From Exiguobacterium sibiricum 7-3 (GTDB lineage Bacteria; Bacillota; Bacilli; Exiguobacteriales; Exiguobacteriaceae): a DNA stretch of 64,000 nt. Shown here one piece after another: positions 43,328-51,809 of the stretch. A model generated the notes under the pieces. That model worked only from the letters and a program-made list of their open reading frames with translations. It ran no database searches and was not told the origin of the DNA. A program made the position numbers and the translations under genes. The stretch is taken from contig NZ_KK211190.1 of assembly GCF_000620865.1 (NCBI RefSeq), positions 2,708,914 to 2,772,913 of the forward strand, read 5' to 3'. The stretch's first letter is position 1, and the number at the start of each line of letters is the position of its first letter.

Positions 43328-44699
43328 TTAAAAACCTCCTGACGGCCGGAATCCGTCGAATGATCAAGAAATCGGCCAACCAAACGATGATCAACGACAG
43401 ACCGACGAGCGGGAACAAAATCCCTAGCAGAATCAACACGAGGATAAACCACTTAATCGATTTCGCCGGCGGTCCTTTCGGTGCGCCCATCCCTTTGCCC
43501 GGTTTTCGTTTGAACCACAGATAAAAGCCGCTGACGGCGACTAAGATGATTCCAAGACAAATCGCTAAACTGATCAATTGATTGATCAAACCAAATTCCG
43601 TTCCTTTGTGCAAGGTAATCCCGAGCGCAACGACTTTACCGACAAGACCATAGTTATCAAAACGATAATCTGCCAAGACGGCTCCGGAATATTGATCGAG
43701 ATGGATTGTGGCTTCATTTTCTGCTTTCGCAGGATACGCCGACAGTGTGTAGACGCCTGCCGGATCGTTTGGAATACTGATCGCATAACTCGGATCCATC
43801 CCTTGTTGTTTCGCAATCGACACGATGTCGTCAATCGACGCCGGCACCAGCCCTTCGACGTTTGATTTCGGCACGTCGAGCGTCTCGGCCGCCCAAGGAA
43901 CTTCCGCCACATCTTTTGTTTGAACAGCTGATACCGGTGCCTCGCCTCCCCAGATGGATGGCGGATAACCGAGTCCTTGGTTTGTAGCGACAGATTGAAA
44001 ACTTGTTCCCCAAAAACCGGACCACGGTAAGCCCGTCAAAATCAGGAATAACATTCCGGCTGTAATCCAAAATGCCGGTACGGCATGCAAATCACGACGG
44101 AAGATCTTTTTCCCTTGACGCAGTCGTGGAATCAAGACACCGGACCAGCCGGTCGATTTTTTGCGCGGGAACCATAAAAATAACCCGGTTACGATCAAAA
44201 CGATTGCCCAACAGGCAACGAGTTCGACGATCCGGTCGCCAATCGTCCCGGCCATCAGTTCGCCGTGAATCTCTTCGATTTTATTCATGATTCGATCGTC
44301 ATCCGACAGTTCCCCGATGATTTTTCCGGTATACGGATTGATGAAGACAGTCGATGAGGCCTCTGCCGTCGCAATCTTCACTTCACTCGACCGCGCATCG
44401 GTTTCTCCGGGACGGTACTTCGTAATACTTGCATCCGGATAGTTTGCTTTGACAGCATTGATTTGTGCCGTTGCTGAAATCCGGTCGTCTTGCGGTGTCA
44501 CTTCATAATACTTCTGATATAAAACATTCTCGATTTGTGGTTTGAATAAGTAAATTGATCCCGTCACGGCAAGCATGACGAGAAATGGTGCAAAAATCAG
44601 TCCGGCATAAAAATGCCAGCGCCAAACCGTCCGGTAAAATGATGATGCGGAACGATTCTCCGCTTTCTGTTCTGTTCCCCTCGTCTCGAGTTGATTCAT
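43320..44699 (-). CDS. PepSY-associated transmembrane protein (PiuB-like)
   Basis: A 459-residue membrane protein from ATG 44699, 6 bases after GGGGA; the longer frame is not supported. It begins with the PepSY-TM hallmark YRTVWRWHFYAGLIFAPFLV (W-H-x-x-x-G). It has PepSY segments (VFINPYTGKIIGEL, then ATIHLDQYSGAVLADYRFD), a LHAVPAFWITAGMLFLILTG helix, and LGITLHKGTEFGLINQL. Four to five spans in total. Such proteins occur in iron or copper reductase-like loci (COG3182). It is operonic with the YtkA-like lipoprotein. Confidence 0.9.
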   Translation of the reverse strand: MNQLETRGTEQKAENRSASSFYRTVWRWHFYAGLIFAPFLVMLAVTGSIYLFKPQIENVLYQKYYEVTPQDDRISATAQINAVKANYPDASITKYRPGETDARSSEVKIATAEASSTVFINPYTGKIIGELSDDDRIMNKIEEIHGELMAGTIGDRIVELVACWAIVLIVTGLFLWFPRKKSTGWSGVLIPRLRQGKKIFRRDLHAVPAFWITAGMLFLILTGLPWSGFWGTSFQSVATNQGLGYPPSIWGGEAPVSAVQTKDVAEVPWAAETLDVPKSNVEGLVPASIDDIVSIAKQQGMDPSYAISIPNDPAGVYTLSAYPAKAENEATIHLDQYSGAVLADYRFDNYGLVGKVVALGITLHKGTEFGLINQLISLAICLGIILVAVSGFYLWFKRKPGKGMGAPKGPPAKSIKWFILVLILLGILFPLVGLSLIIVWLADFLIIRRIPAVRRFLNA

Positions 44700-45188
44700 G
44701 TACAATCCCCGCTTCTTCGTTAAGTAGATGTTCTCACGACAGTATGTAGGATGAGTTATGATGGCACACGTGTTGTCATGAGCCTGCTGTCTTATTCTAC
44801 GTTTTCTTTTCTCTCCCCACCCCTTCAGTGATTTCAGTTTGCCGTACATCCGCAAAAAATATGTCCAGCTTGTGAACGCTCATTAAGTATAAGCGGTTAC
44901 ACAATTCCCGGACCGTTGACACTATGGCGATTTTTTGGCATTCCGGTGATATCTCTGCGTGTTAATTAAGTGACGATACGAGTTATTTTTCCACAGTTAT
45001 TTCATAGCTTCTATATGATAGTGCTTACTTTTTCTACAAGTTCTCTAAATGATTTTGAAATCTTTTCATATTTTTTAATCTTTTTTAAATCCAATTCCAA
45101 TCCGGGCACGTATGCTGTTCAGAACGACGAGGAAATGAATTACCAAATTGGTTAAAATACACACCCAAATTTGAGAGGATGAGACAAA
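44700..45188. other. 489-base divergent intergenic region
   Basis: No credible gene. The left part should hold the PepSY-TM promoter and the right part that of the MPNTG protein. Just before the latter is TTGGTTAAAATACAC (a TAAAAT -10 candidate) and the ribosome site GAGAGGATGAG. The middle is A+T-rich with poly-T tracts. I saw no clear CopY- or CsoR-type palindrome. Confidence 0.5.
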
Positions 45189-46559
45189 ATGAAAAACACG
45201 AAAAAATTCGCAGCAACAGCAATGGCAGCAGCACTCGTATTACCAGGAACAGCAGCATTCGCTTCTGGTGGCGGAGATGACATGAAACATGAGGACGGCG
45301 CGAAAAACGTCACGGTCAAAACAAAAGCCGCTGACCTTCGTGCAACACTTGATCAGTTACTCTCTGAGCACTTCGTGCTTGCCGTCATGGACATGAAAAA
45401 ACAATATGACGGATCAAAAGATGCCCAGTATTATGAAGCAGCACTTAAACAGAACGCACTCGACATGACACCGGCGATCGCTTCTGTCTACGGCGACGAA
45501 GGCGCAAAACAATTCGAAAAAATCTTCGTTGACCACAACAAATACACAACCGATCTCGTCAAAGCCGTGAAAGCGGACGACCAAGACGGCATCAACGCGT
45601 CAAAAGCGGAAACAGAAGAGTTCGTCCAGGACCTCTCGAGCTTCCTTGATACAGCAACAGAAGGTAAACTGCCGAAGGCAGCAGCGGAAGAAGTTCTCCG
45701 TGCCCACGAAGCAGACGTCTATAAAACATTCCAACAATATGCAGCTGGTGACTACGAAGGATCGTACAACACGTTCCGCGAAGGATACAGCCGCATGTAT
45801 GATATCTCGAAAGCACTCTCAGTCGCGATCACAACACAGATGCCTGAGAAGTTCGACAACACGAAAGCCGATACAAAAGCAGCTGACCTCCGGTCAACAC
45901 TCAACAGCCTCGCAGCTGAGCACGTCGCACTGGCCAACATCAGCATGACGGCAGGCGTCGATCAAGCGAAAGACTACGATGCAGCGAACTGGGCAGAAGA
46001 CATGCACACAGCTGACTTCAAAGCGGCAATGAAATCCGTTTACGGTCAAGCGGGCGCGGATCAGTTCGAGCAAGTCTGGACAAAAAACCACATCGAAGCG
46101 CAAGCAAACCTCGTCACAGCAGCGATCAACGACGACAAGAAATTGATGGGCGACGCACAAGACATGCTCAAAATGTTCTCTAATGACTTCGGTGCGTTCC
46201 TTGGCGCAGCAACAGAAGAAAACCTTCCGACAAAAGCGGCACAAGAAGCGGTCTCTGGTCACGAGACATACGTCCAAGATACGTTCATGCAGTACGTCGA
46301 AGGCGACTACAAAGGATCAGCTGATACATTCCGTGAGTCGTATGCTTACATGTACGGCGTCGGTGAAAACCTCGGTGAAGCGATCGTCAAACAATCACCT
46401 GAGAAATTCATGGATGGTACACCAGGTTCAATGCCGAATACAGGTAACGGCGGCATGAGCGACAGCAATACAGCTGGAACGACTGGTGCGATCGCACTCT
46501 TCGGTCTCGCACTCGGTGCAGCTGGAATCGTCCTCGCACGCAAACGTCAAAACGCATAA
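45189..46559 (+). CDS. Sortase-anchored (MPNTG) protein, paralogue of the 40128 protein
   Basis: A 456-residue protein with signal MKNTKKFAATAMAAALVLPG, two tandem domains (DLRATLDQLLSEHFVLAVMD and DLRSTLNSLAAEHVALANIS) and C-terminal GSMPNTGNGG, membrane span and RKRQNA. The SEH/AEH histidine, SVYG motif, ATEGKLP/ATEENLP and the xHE histidine are kept. The domains have diverged from the copy at 40128. Codon use is strongly biased (AAC, GCA, GTC), suggesting high expression. It is a single gene ended by a strong terminator. Role probably in cell-surface metal binding (inference). Confidence 0.85.
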   Translation: MKNTKKFAATAMAAALVLPGTAAFASGGGDDMKHEDGAKNVTVKTKAADLRATLDQLLSEHFVLAVMDMKKQYDGSKDAQYYEAALKQNALDMTPAIASVYGDEGAKQFEKIFVDHNKYTTDLVKAVKADDQDGINASKAETEEFVQDLSSFLDTATEGKLPKAAAEEVLRAHEADVYKTFQQYAAGDYEGSYNTFREGYSRMYDISKALSVAITTQMPEKFDNTKADTKAADLRSTLNSLAAEHVALANISMTAGVDQAKDYDAANWAEDMHTADFKAAMKSVYGQAGADQFEQVWTKNHIEAQANLVTAAINDDKKLMGDAQDMLKMFSNDFGAFLGAATEENLPTKAAQEAVSGHETYVQDTFMQYVEGDYKGSADTFRESYAYMYGVGENLGEAIVKQSPEKFMDGTPGSMPNTGNGGMSDSNTAGTTGAIALFGLALGAAGIVLARKRQNA

Positions 46560-46578
46560 GAGTTTCCACCTAAACCAC

Positions 46579-46620
46579 AAACATCCCCTTCAGGAATCAT
46601 TTCTGAAGGGGATGTTTTTA
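46579..46620. terminator. Terminator between convergent genes
   Basis: AACATCCCCTTCAG pairs with CTGAAGGGGATGTT, followed by TTT; the other side gives A-runs. Confidence 0.85.
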
Positions 46621-47208
46621 TTCCGTGACGAATTCTTCTTCTTTTTTTAGACGATTTCGCCGTTTTGCGTGCACGACACCTGAAATAATAATTGTCAATA
46701 ACGCTGCCATAATTACAAGTACCATACCTGGATGTCCACTTAACCATACTCCGAGTTCGGACCATGTGACGACTTCACCGATTCGGACAATCAAGAACGT
46801 CCATAATCCGGTGTACAGCCCTGCCGCAACGAATGTCATTACTAAATACCGCGGTAACGGATAATCAAGTAACCCGGCTACGTAATGAATCGGGTGCCGG
46901 ACACCCGGTAAGAAAAACGACAACCCGATGGCCCATAAACCACGGCGCTCTAAAATCGATTCGGCCTGCTCCATGAATTTTGATTTCATCAACCGTTTGA
47001 CGAATGGAATTTCACGGAAAAAGCGTGCCAACAGATAGAACCAGGCAAAGGCAATAAAAAAGACAGGCCATGCGGCTAACCAAATCAAAACCGGATGAAT
47101 TCCTTCCCGGACTCGTAACGCAGCATATCCCATCATCAGGACGTCATCTGACAGCGGCGTAAACATAATCCCGCCGGCTAATCGGACCAATGCCATAACA
47201 TCTACCAT
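46618..47208 (-). CDS. DedA-family (SNARE-associated) membrane protein
   Basis: A 196-residue protein with four to five spans. Family marks are FTPLSDDVLMMGYAAL and FLPGVRHPIHYVAGLLDYPL (the G-x-R-x-P region of DedA proteins). DedA proteins are flippases for lipid carriers such as undecaprenyl phosphate and support membrane and pH homeostasis (family knowledge). It is transcribed alone, convergent with the MPNTG protein gene. Confidence 0.88.
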   Translation of the reverse strand: MVDVMALVRLAGGIMFTPLSDDVLMMGYAALRVREGIHPVLIWLAAWPVFFIAFAWFYLLARFFREIPFVKRLMKSKFMEQAESILERRGLWAIGLSFFLPGVRHPIHYVAGLLDYPLPRYLVMTFVAAGLYTGLWTFLIVRIGEVVTWSELGVWLSGHPGMVLVIMAALLTIIISGVVHAKRRNRLKKEEEFVTE

Positions 47209-47459
47209 TCTCTCACGTCCTTTTTTTCTCTCTATAAGTAAAGTATGCCCGAATTTTCTTGAGTTGAGCCCTCTTCTTTTCTTTCTTTTTTCTTTTTCTG
47301 CTTCTTGCTACAAAAATATTCTTTTACATGCGCAAAGATTACTACGCCTGCAAAGTCGCTTTTTTCACATCGAATCCGACAGAAAAGCAGGGATATTCCC
47401 CCTGATGCGAGAAGGTAGTCAAGGAACCTAACTGCTTAAAAGATAGAGGAGGAATTTCC

Positions 47460-48254
47460 ATGTTACATCGCCGGAAGACCTATACGATCCGCCCGGAACG
47501 ACTGCAGGAATTTACCGAGTTCTTTCACACGTATCTCTACCCTTTACAAATCAGCCACGGCGCCCGTCTTGTCGGTCGCTGGGTGAATGAAGCAGAAGAT
47601 GAAGTCATCGCCATCTGGGAATATCGTGATCGCGAACATTACGAACAAGTCGACCGGGACGTCCGTGGCAGTACGTTACGCCGCGAAGCGATGAAAAAAC
47701 GCGCCCGTCTCGGGAAAAACCTTTATATTAAATCAACGGAAGACTTTTTGACGGCAACCGGCGTCTATGCTCCGCCACGGGCCATCGTCAGTGTCACCGC
47801 TTATATCACGAACGAAGCCGGAGAAGTCCTGCTCGTCCGTAATCTCCATCGTGGTGACACGTATGAAATGCCGGGTGGTCAGGTCGAGAATCACGAATCG
47901 ATTCTCGACGCCATCCACCGGGAAGTCAAAGAAGAAACCGGAGCGGATGTCACGATTGAAGGCATTACCGGTATTTATCAAAACGTCTCAAGTCACGTTC
48001 TTTGTGTCGCCTTCCGCGGCACCTATACCGGCGGAGAACTCCGTCCGCAAGAAGGTGAAACAGCAGAAGTCGGTTTCTTCGACTTGAACCGCGAGAACAT
48101 CGAAACGTATATCAAACGGGAACATTTCCAGTTGCGGACGCTTGATGCGATGGATCCGCATTACTTCCCGCATGCCCTTTATAAAGTCCGTCCTTATGAA
48201 TTGATCAGCCGTTATGACGGTAATGCACCGTCAGCTTTGTCCGGTCAAAATTAA
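47460..48254 (+). CDS. NIPSNAP-like domain fused to Nudix hydrolase
   Basis: A 264-residue protein with GAGGAGG before the ATG. Residues 1-90 are NIPSNAP-like ferredoxin-fold (RRKTYTIRPERLQEFTEFF, HGARLVGRWVNEAEDEVIAI, WEYRDREHYEQVDR). Residues about 108-235 are a Nudix domain with the complete box GGQVENHESILDAIHREVKE followed by ETGAD. Such fusions would give an NDP-linked hydrolase with a small-ligand or dimerisation domain. It is a single gene with its own terminator. Substrate unknown. Confidence 0.88.
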   Translation: MLHRRKTYTIRPERLQEFTEFFHTYLYPLQISHGARLVGRWVNEAEDEVIAIWEYRDREHYEQVDRDVRGSTLRREAMKKRARLGKNLYIKSTEDFLTATGVYAPPRAIVSVTAYITNEAGEVLLVRNLHRGDTYEMPGGQVENHESILDAIHREVKEETGADVTIEGITGIYQNVSSHVLCVAFRGTYTGGELRPQEGETAEVGFFDLNRENIETYIKREHFQLRTLDAMDPHYFPHALYKVRPYELISRYDGNAPSALSGQN

Positions 48255-48262
48255 GAGACGTC

Positions 48263-48296
48263 AAAAAAGCGATTTCGTTATCGAAATCGCTTTTTT
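48263..48296. terminator. Bidirectional terminator
   Basis: AAAAAAGCGATTTCG and its perfect complement around a four-base loop; U-runs on both strands, between convergent genes. Confidence 0.92.
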
Positions 48297-48305
48297 CTAT
48301 GGTGA

Positions 48306-49160
48306 TTATCCTTTAGAGAGTAAACGGGCGGTAATGCCGGCATCATCCGTGACGTAGACTGCATCCTCTTGCCGGTTGACTTCGTAAGGAGATTGTTCGA
48401 GTGCTGCGACTGCCGTTTCACGCGAAGCCGCGTCCGGATAAATTAACGTCCAGTATTTTAAGCCAACTGCATCAGCCGGTGTTTTCGGTGCATCAACCCC
48501 TGACCAGACGTTCGTTCCGATATGGTGGTGGTAGCCGCCGGCAGCAAGGAACAATGCCCGCATCCGGGAAGCGTCCGCCGCGACATCAAACCCGAGTGTC
48601 TCCACATAAAACTTCCGCGCTGCTTCAAGTGACTTCACATGAAAATGAACATGTCCCATGACCGTATCTACCGGCATGCCGTACCAGTCTTCCTCACCCG
48701 CCTCGACGAGCATACTTTGCCAGTCAACCGGATCCGTCGTCATTTTGACGTCACCGTTTGCTTCATACGTCCAGGTATCACGCGGACGATCGGCATAAAT
48801 CTCAATCCCGTTTCCGTCCGGATCTGATAAATAAAACGCTTCGCTGACGAGATGATCCCCTTGCCCGAGTTCAATTCCTTGGGCAATCAAGTTACGAATG
48901 ACGAATCCGAGTTCTTTCCGGTTCGGTAATAAAATCGCGAAATGATACAGACCCGCCACTGAATTTTTCGGGAGTTGTTTTGCCGTACTGTGTTGCTCCA
49001 GAATGACGAGCGGTGTCGTCTTCGCGCCGAGTGTTGCCGTCTGTTCGTCTTGTTTTAAAACGTTTAATCCCAGTGCATCCCGGTAAAACGCAATCGATTG
49101 TTCCAGATTGGTAATCCGTAAGCTGACCGGTCCGAGTGTAATGTTTGGATTGATGTTCAT
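48306..49160 (-). CDS. CatE-like VOC dioxygenase/glyoxalase-family protein
   Basis: A 284-residue two-domain VOC protein with four beta-alpha modules. Residues 1-120: VSLRITNLEQSIAFYRDALG, GLYHFAILLPNRKEL, YLSDPDGNGIEIYADR. Residues 165-284: MGHVHFHVKSLEAARKFY, ALFLAAGGYHHHIGTNVW and a final acidic strand. This matches the CatE-type extradiol dioxygenases of Bacilli. The divergent HxlR regulator resembles CatR/YodB, which control catDE in response to catechols and quinones (knowledge). The quinone/catechol link here is inferred. Confidence 0.88.
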   Translation of the reverse strand: MNINPNITLGPVSLRITNLEQSIAFYRDALGLNVLKQDEQTATLGAKTTPLVILEQHSTAKQLPKNSVAGLYHFAILLPNRKELGFVIRNLIAQGIELGQGDHLVSEAFYLSDPDGNGIEIYADRPRDTWTYEANGDVKMTTDPVDWQSMLVEAGEEDWYGMPVDTVMGHVHFHVKSLEAARKFYVETLGFDVAADASRMRALFLAAGGYHHHIGTNVWSGVDAPKTPADAVGLKYWTLIYPDAASRETAVAALEQSPYEVNRQEDAVYVTDDAGITARLLSKG

Positions 49161-49239
49161 TTTGCTTCCTCCTCATAAGTTCGCTTCGTATCTTCATTAT
49201 CAATCAGAAGTGACAGGAACGGAAGTAGGCACAAAGAAG

Positions 49240-49264
49240 TGGTATAGTATCCTAAACGATACCA
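49240..49264. promoter_or_regulatory. Inverted repeat, candidate HxlR operator
   Basis: TGGTAT (49240-49245) and ATACCA (49259-49264) are inverted, with an inner GTATC-CTAAAC-GATAC pair at 49247-49262. It lies in the divergent promoter region 17 bases before the HxlR start. Confidence 0.55.
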
Positions 49265-49280
49265 TTAAGGAGGAACCGCC

Positions 49281-49661
49281 ATGGAAGAGACACCAAGCTG
49301 CCGCGTCGAGACGGCACTCGAAATTCTGACCGGGAAATGGAAACCCTCGATTTTGCTCGAACTGATCACCCATGACACGCTCCGATTCAGTGAACTGAAA
49401 CGGAATCTCCCGAACATCACGCAAAAAATGCTGACAGCCCAGCTCCGGGAACTCGAGCTGAACGATATCGTCCACCGCGAAATTTATCAGGTGGTCCCGC
49501 CGCGTGTTGAATATTCGCTGACGGATTACGGAAAAACGTTGATTCCTGTTCTGAACGCTATCAATGCCTGGGGCGAAAAACACGTAGAACATTTGGCGCA
49601 GAAAGATATGCTTCAAGATACGACACCAACACTTGCTTCTAGTACGAGCGATTCATTTTAA
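49281..49661 (+). CDS. HxlR-family (YodB/CatR-like) transcriptional regulator
   Basis: A 126-residue winged-helix protein: SCRVETALEILTGKWKPSIL with the N-terminal cysteine (residue 7) used by YodB-type redox sensors, LRFSELKRNLPNITQKMLTA, and EYSLTDYGKTLIPVLNAI. RBS AAGGAGG. It is divergent from the CatE-like gene across an inverted repeat and probably represses both under non-stress conditions. Thiol sensing is inferred from the conserved cysteine. Confidence 0.92.
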   Translation: MEETPSCRVETALEILTGKWKPSILLELITHDTLRFSELKRNLPNITQKMLTAQLRELELNDIVHREIYQVVPPRVEYSLTDYGKTLIPVLNAINAWGEKHVEHLAQKDMLQDTTPTLASSTSDSF

Positions 49662-49741
49662 TGGAATCGCTCTTTTTTATGGAATAATATCCCTTATTTC
49701 ACTTATACTGACTGAATAGACTATATAAGGGAGCGAGCCCC

Positions 49742-50512
49742 ATGCATCAACTTCATGCGATTGAACAGTTAGTAGCACGTTTACGGCAAGATCCGGCTGT
49801 CGAAGCGATTTTTTTGAAAGGTTCATTTGGACGCGGAGAAGAAGATGTCTATTCGGATATCGATCTCTATTGTCTTGTGTCAGAAGACAGAATGGCTAAA
49901 TTTTTAACCCGTCGACTGACGCACCTGTCTGTCTATCGTCCGATCATCTGGAAAGACGACATCTTCATTGTCGCACCGCAACTGATTGTCGTGTACGATG
50001 ATCTCCTGCATGTCGACCTGTTTACGGTGACCCGCGAATCGTTGAATCATTCCGATACGATTCGTGTCTTGTATGACCCGAAAAGACAACTCGATGCGTA
50101 CGTCGAGACTTCTTCTTTGGCACTCGGGACACAAGAAGCTGCGGATGAAGCGATTGATTCCGTCTGGTTTCTGTTCCAGTATCATAAAGCAGCCGGTCGC
50201 GGGAATGGATTATGGGCGGTCGAGATGTTACGGAGTGCACTGATCAAATTTGCCAAAGTCCTGTTGCACCGGTATGTTCCTGACCGGGCGCAACTCGGTT
50301 TAAAAACGGTTCCTGACTATTTACCGGAATCTCCACGTCTGCGTCTTGAAGCGATTTATAACGTCCTCGTCCCGGCAACGCATATCGAAGCGGCACGTCT
50401 CTACCGGGAATTCTTACAGGAAGAACGGCCGCACTTGCAACAGATGCTGATTAATCAACCGGACACGTTACAGTTACTCGACCGACTGTTGGCATCCGAA
50501 CAAGTCTATTGA
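49742..50512 (+). CDS. Nucleotidyltransferase (aminoglycoside adenylyltransferase-like fold)
   Basis: A 256-residue protein with a pol-beta-type active site: FLKGSFGRGEEDVYSDIDLY (G-S and D-x-D). A second acidic residue follows in LLHVDLFTV. The C-terminal half is helical (WFLFQYHKAAGRGNGLWAVE), as in Bacillus proteins annotated as aminoglycoside 6-adenylyltransferase-like. Substrate unknown; resistance is not shown. It is a single gene with a terminator at 50536. Confidence 0.85.
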   Translation: MHQLHAIEQLVARLRQDPAVEAIFLKGSFGRGEEDVYSDIDLYCLVSEDRMAKFLTRRLTHLSVYRPIIWKDDIFIVAPQLIVVYDDLLHVDLFTVTRESLNHSDTIRVLYDPKRQLDAYVETSSLALGTQEAADEAIDSVWFLFQYHKAAGRGNGLWAVEMLRSALIKFAKVLLHRYVPDRAQLGLKTVPDYLPESPRLRLEAIYNVLVPATHIEAARLYREFLQEERPHLQQMLINQPDTLQLLDRLLASEQVY

Positions 50513-50535
50513 GACCATCAAATCCAGCTTTATGC

Positions 50536-50581
50536 AAAAAGCCGATTCCTCTTCTTTTGAAAAAAGAAGGGATCGGCTTTC
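50536..50581 (+). terminator. Terminator of the nucleotidyltransferase gene
   Basis: AAAAGCCGATTCCTCTTCTTTT pairs with its near-complement AAAAGAAGGGATCGGCTTT, then TTC. Confidence 0.82.
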
Positions 50582-50612
50582 TTGTGTGATTTTCAGTAGC
50601 TTGTTAGAGAAG

Positions 50613-50721
50613 CAGGCAAGACGAAGACCCCTACGGGAAAAGCGGAACCGGTGAGACCCCGCAAGTCGCGCAGGCGACGAGGAGGCTCACGTTTCGCCCG
50701 AGGAAAGCGAAGTCTTGCCTG
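50613..50721. repeat. Interspersed palindromic repeat element, copy 2
   Basis: A 109-base element with perfect 10-base inverted ends CAGGCAAGAC and GTCTTGCCTG. Inside are CTACGGGAAAAGCGG, GGTGAGACCCCGC, GACGAGGAGGCTCAC and CGCCCGAGGAAAGCGAAG; the GTGAG/CTCAC pair makes an inner stem. From memory, this core resembles a short GC-rich repeat common between genes in Bacillales. It has no coding frame and shares blocks with 31151-31285. Confidence 0.72.
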
Positions 50722-50778
50722 TGTATCTCATAAGGCTATTGATTTTCGTCTATTTGAGAGCGCGTTCTGTTTTCTTAC

Positions 50779-51708
50779 TCACTTCACTTTAATGACGATT
50801 TTCCCTTTCGCATGACCTTCTTCTCCGTAGTCATGTGCTTCTTTGATTTGATCCAAATCAAAGATACGGTCGACAACCGGTTTCAACTCTCCCCGTTCCA
50901 CTGCTTGGGCGATATGTTGCAGCCGCTCGCCTGTCGGCTGCATGAAGACATAGGCGACGCGTGCCTGTGCTTCCTTCGCCTGATCTTCGTCCGGTGGTGT
51001 TGAAATCGAGACGAGCATTCCGTTTGGTTTAAGCATCTGGTACAGCTTTGCTTGTCCATCGCCGCCCATCGTATCAAACACAAAATCGAGATCACGGACA
51101 GTTTCTGCCGGATCTTCCTGTTTATAGTCGATGACTTCGTCTGCTCCGAGCGCTTTGACCCAATCGACGTTTTTCGTACTCGTCGACGTGATGACGTGTA
51201 AACCGTGTGCTTTCGCAAGCTGAATCGCAACCGTTCCGACACCGCCTGAACCGGCACCGATAAAGATTTTATCCCCTGCTTTCGCGTCCATCACTTCAAA
51301 CATGACCTGCCATGCCGTGTGGGCGACGAGCGGCAGTGATGCTGCCTCCTCAAACGTCAACGCTTCCGGTTTCTTGACGACAAGATGGGCGTCGACGGCG
51401 ACATATTCCGCATAAGTCCCTTGACGGGCAATATCCGGACGGCTGAACACTTCATCACCGACCTTCAAGTCTGTCACGTTCTCTCCGACTTCTTCGATGA
51501 CACCGGAGACATCCCAACCAATGACGAGCGGCATATCGTAACTGAGCATTTCTTTTAAGTACCCTTCACGCAACTTCCAATCAACGGGATTAACACTTGC
51601 TGCATGCACCGCAATCAATATGTCATCTGCTCCGACGATCGGACGATCCAGTTCCCCCACTTTAAATTGTTCCGATCCACCGTACTGTTCAATATAGGCT
51701 GCTTTCAT
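50779..51708 (-). CDS. Zinc-independent quinone-oxidoreductase-like alcohol dehydrogenase (MDR)
   Basis: A 309-residue medium-chain dehydrogenase/reductase from ATG 51708 with GAGGAAATC upstream; the longer frame is not needed. GroES-like N-terminus (MKAAYIEQYGGSEQFKVGEL, AASVNPVDWKLREGY), NAD(P)-binding motif GAGSGGVGTVAIQLA, and no zinc-binding cysteines or histidine pattern. It would reduce quinones or enones with NADPH. It is transcribed alone on the minus strand. Confidence 0.9.
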   Translation of the reverse strand: MKAAYIEQYGGSEQFKVGELDRPIVGADDILIAVHAASVNPVDWKLREGYLKEMLSYDMPLVIGWDVSGVIEEVGENVTDLKVGDEVFSRPDIARQGTYAEYVAVDAHLVVKKPEALTFEEAASLPLVAHTAWQVMFEVMDAKAGDKIFIGAGSGGVGTVAIQLAKAHGLHVITSTSTKNVDWVKALGADEVIDYKQEDPAETVRDLDFVFDTMGGDGQAKLYQMLKPNGMLVSISTPPDEDQAKEAQARVAYVFMQPTGERLQHIAQAVERGELKPVVDRIFDLDQIKEAHDYGEEGHAKGKIVIKVK

Positions 51709-51770
51709 GTGATTTCCTCCTCTGATTGTTGTACCTCTTAGTTGTTCCCGTTCACCACTTGTGACAAACG

Positions 51771-51804
51771 AAAAAAGTGCACCGACTCTTAAGAATCGGT
51801 ACAC
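51771..51804 (-). terminator. Terminator of the chemoreceptor gene
   Basis: GTGCACCGACTCTT and AAGAATCGGTACAC pair with two G-T wobbles. On the minus strand the stem is followed by TTTTTT. Confidence 0.88.
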
Positions 51805-51809
51805 AGATA

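Noticed and set aside
43320-44855. PepSY-TM protein with a 52-residue N-terminal extension
   Set aside because: No ribosome site or homology in the extension; the MNQLETRG start has GGGGA at the right spacing.
44855-45188. CopY- or CsoR-type operator in the copper region
   Set aside because: No TACA-NN-TGTA or G-tract palindrome was found on reading the divergent region.
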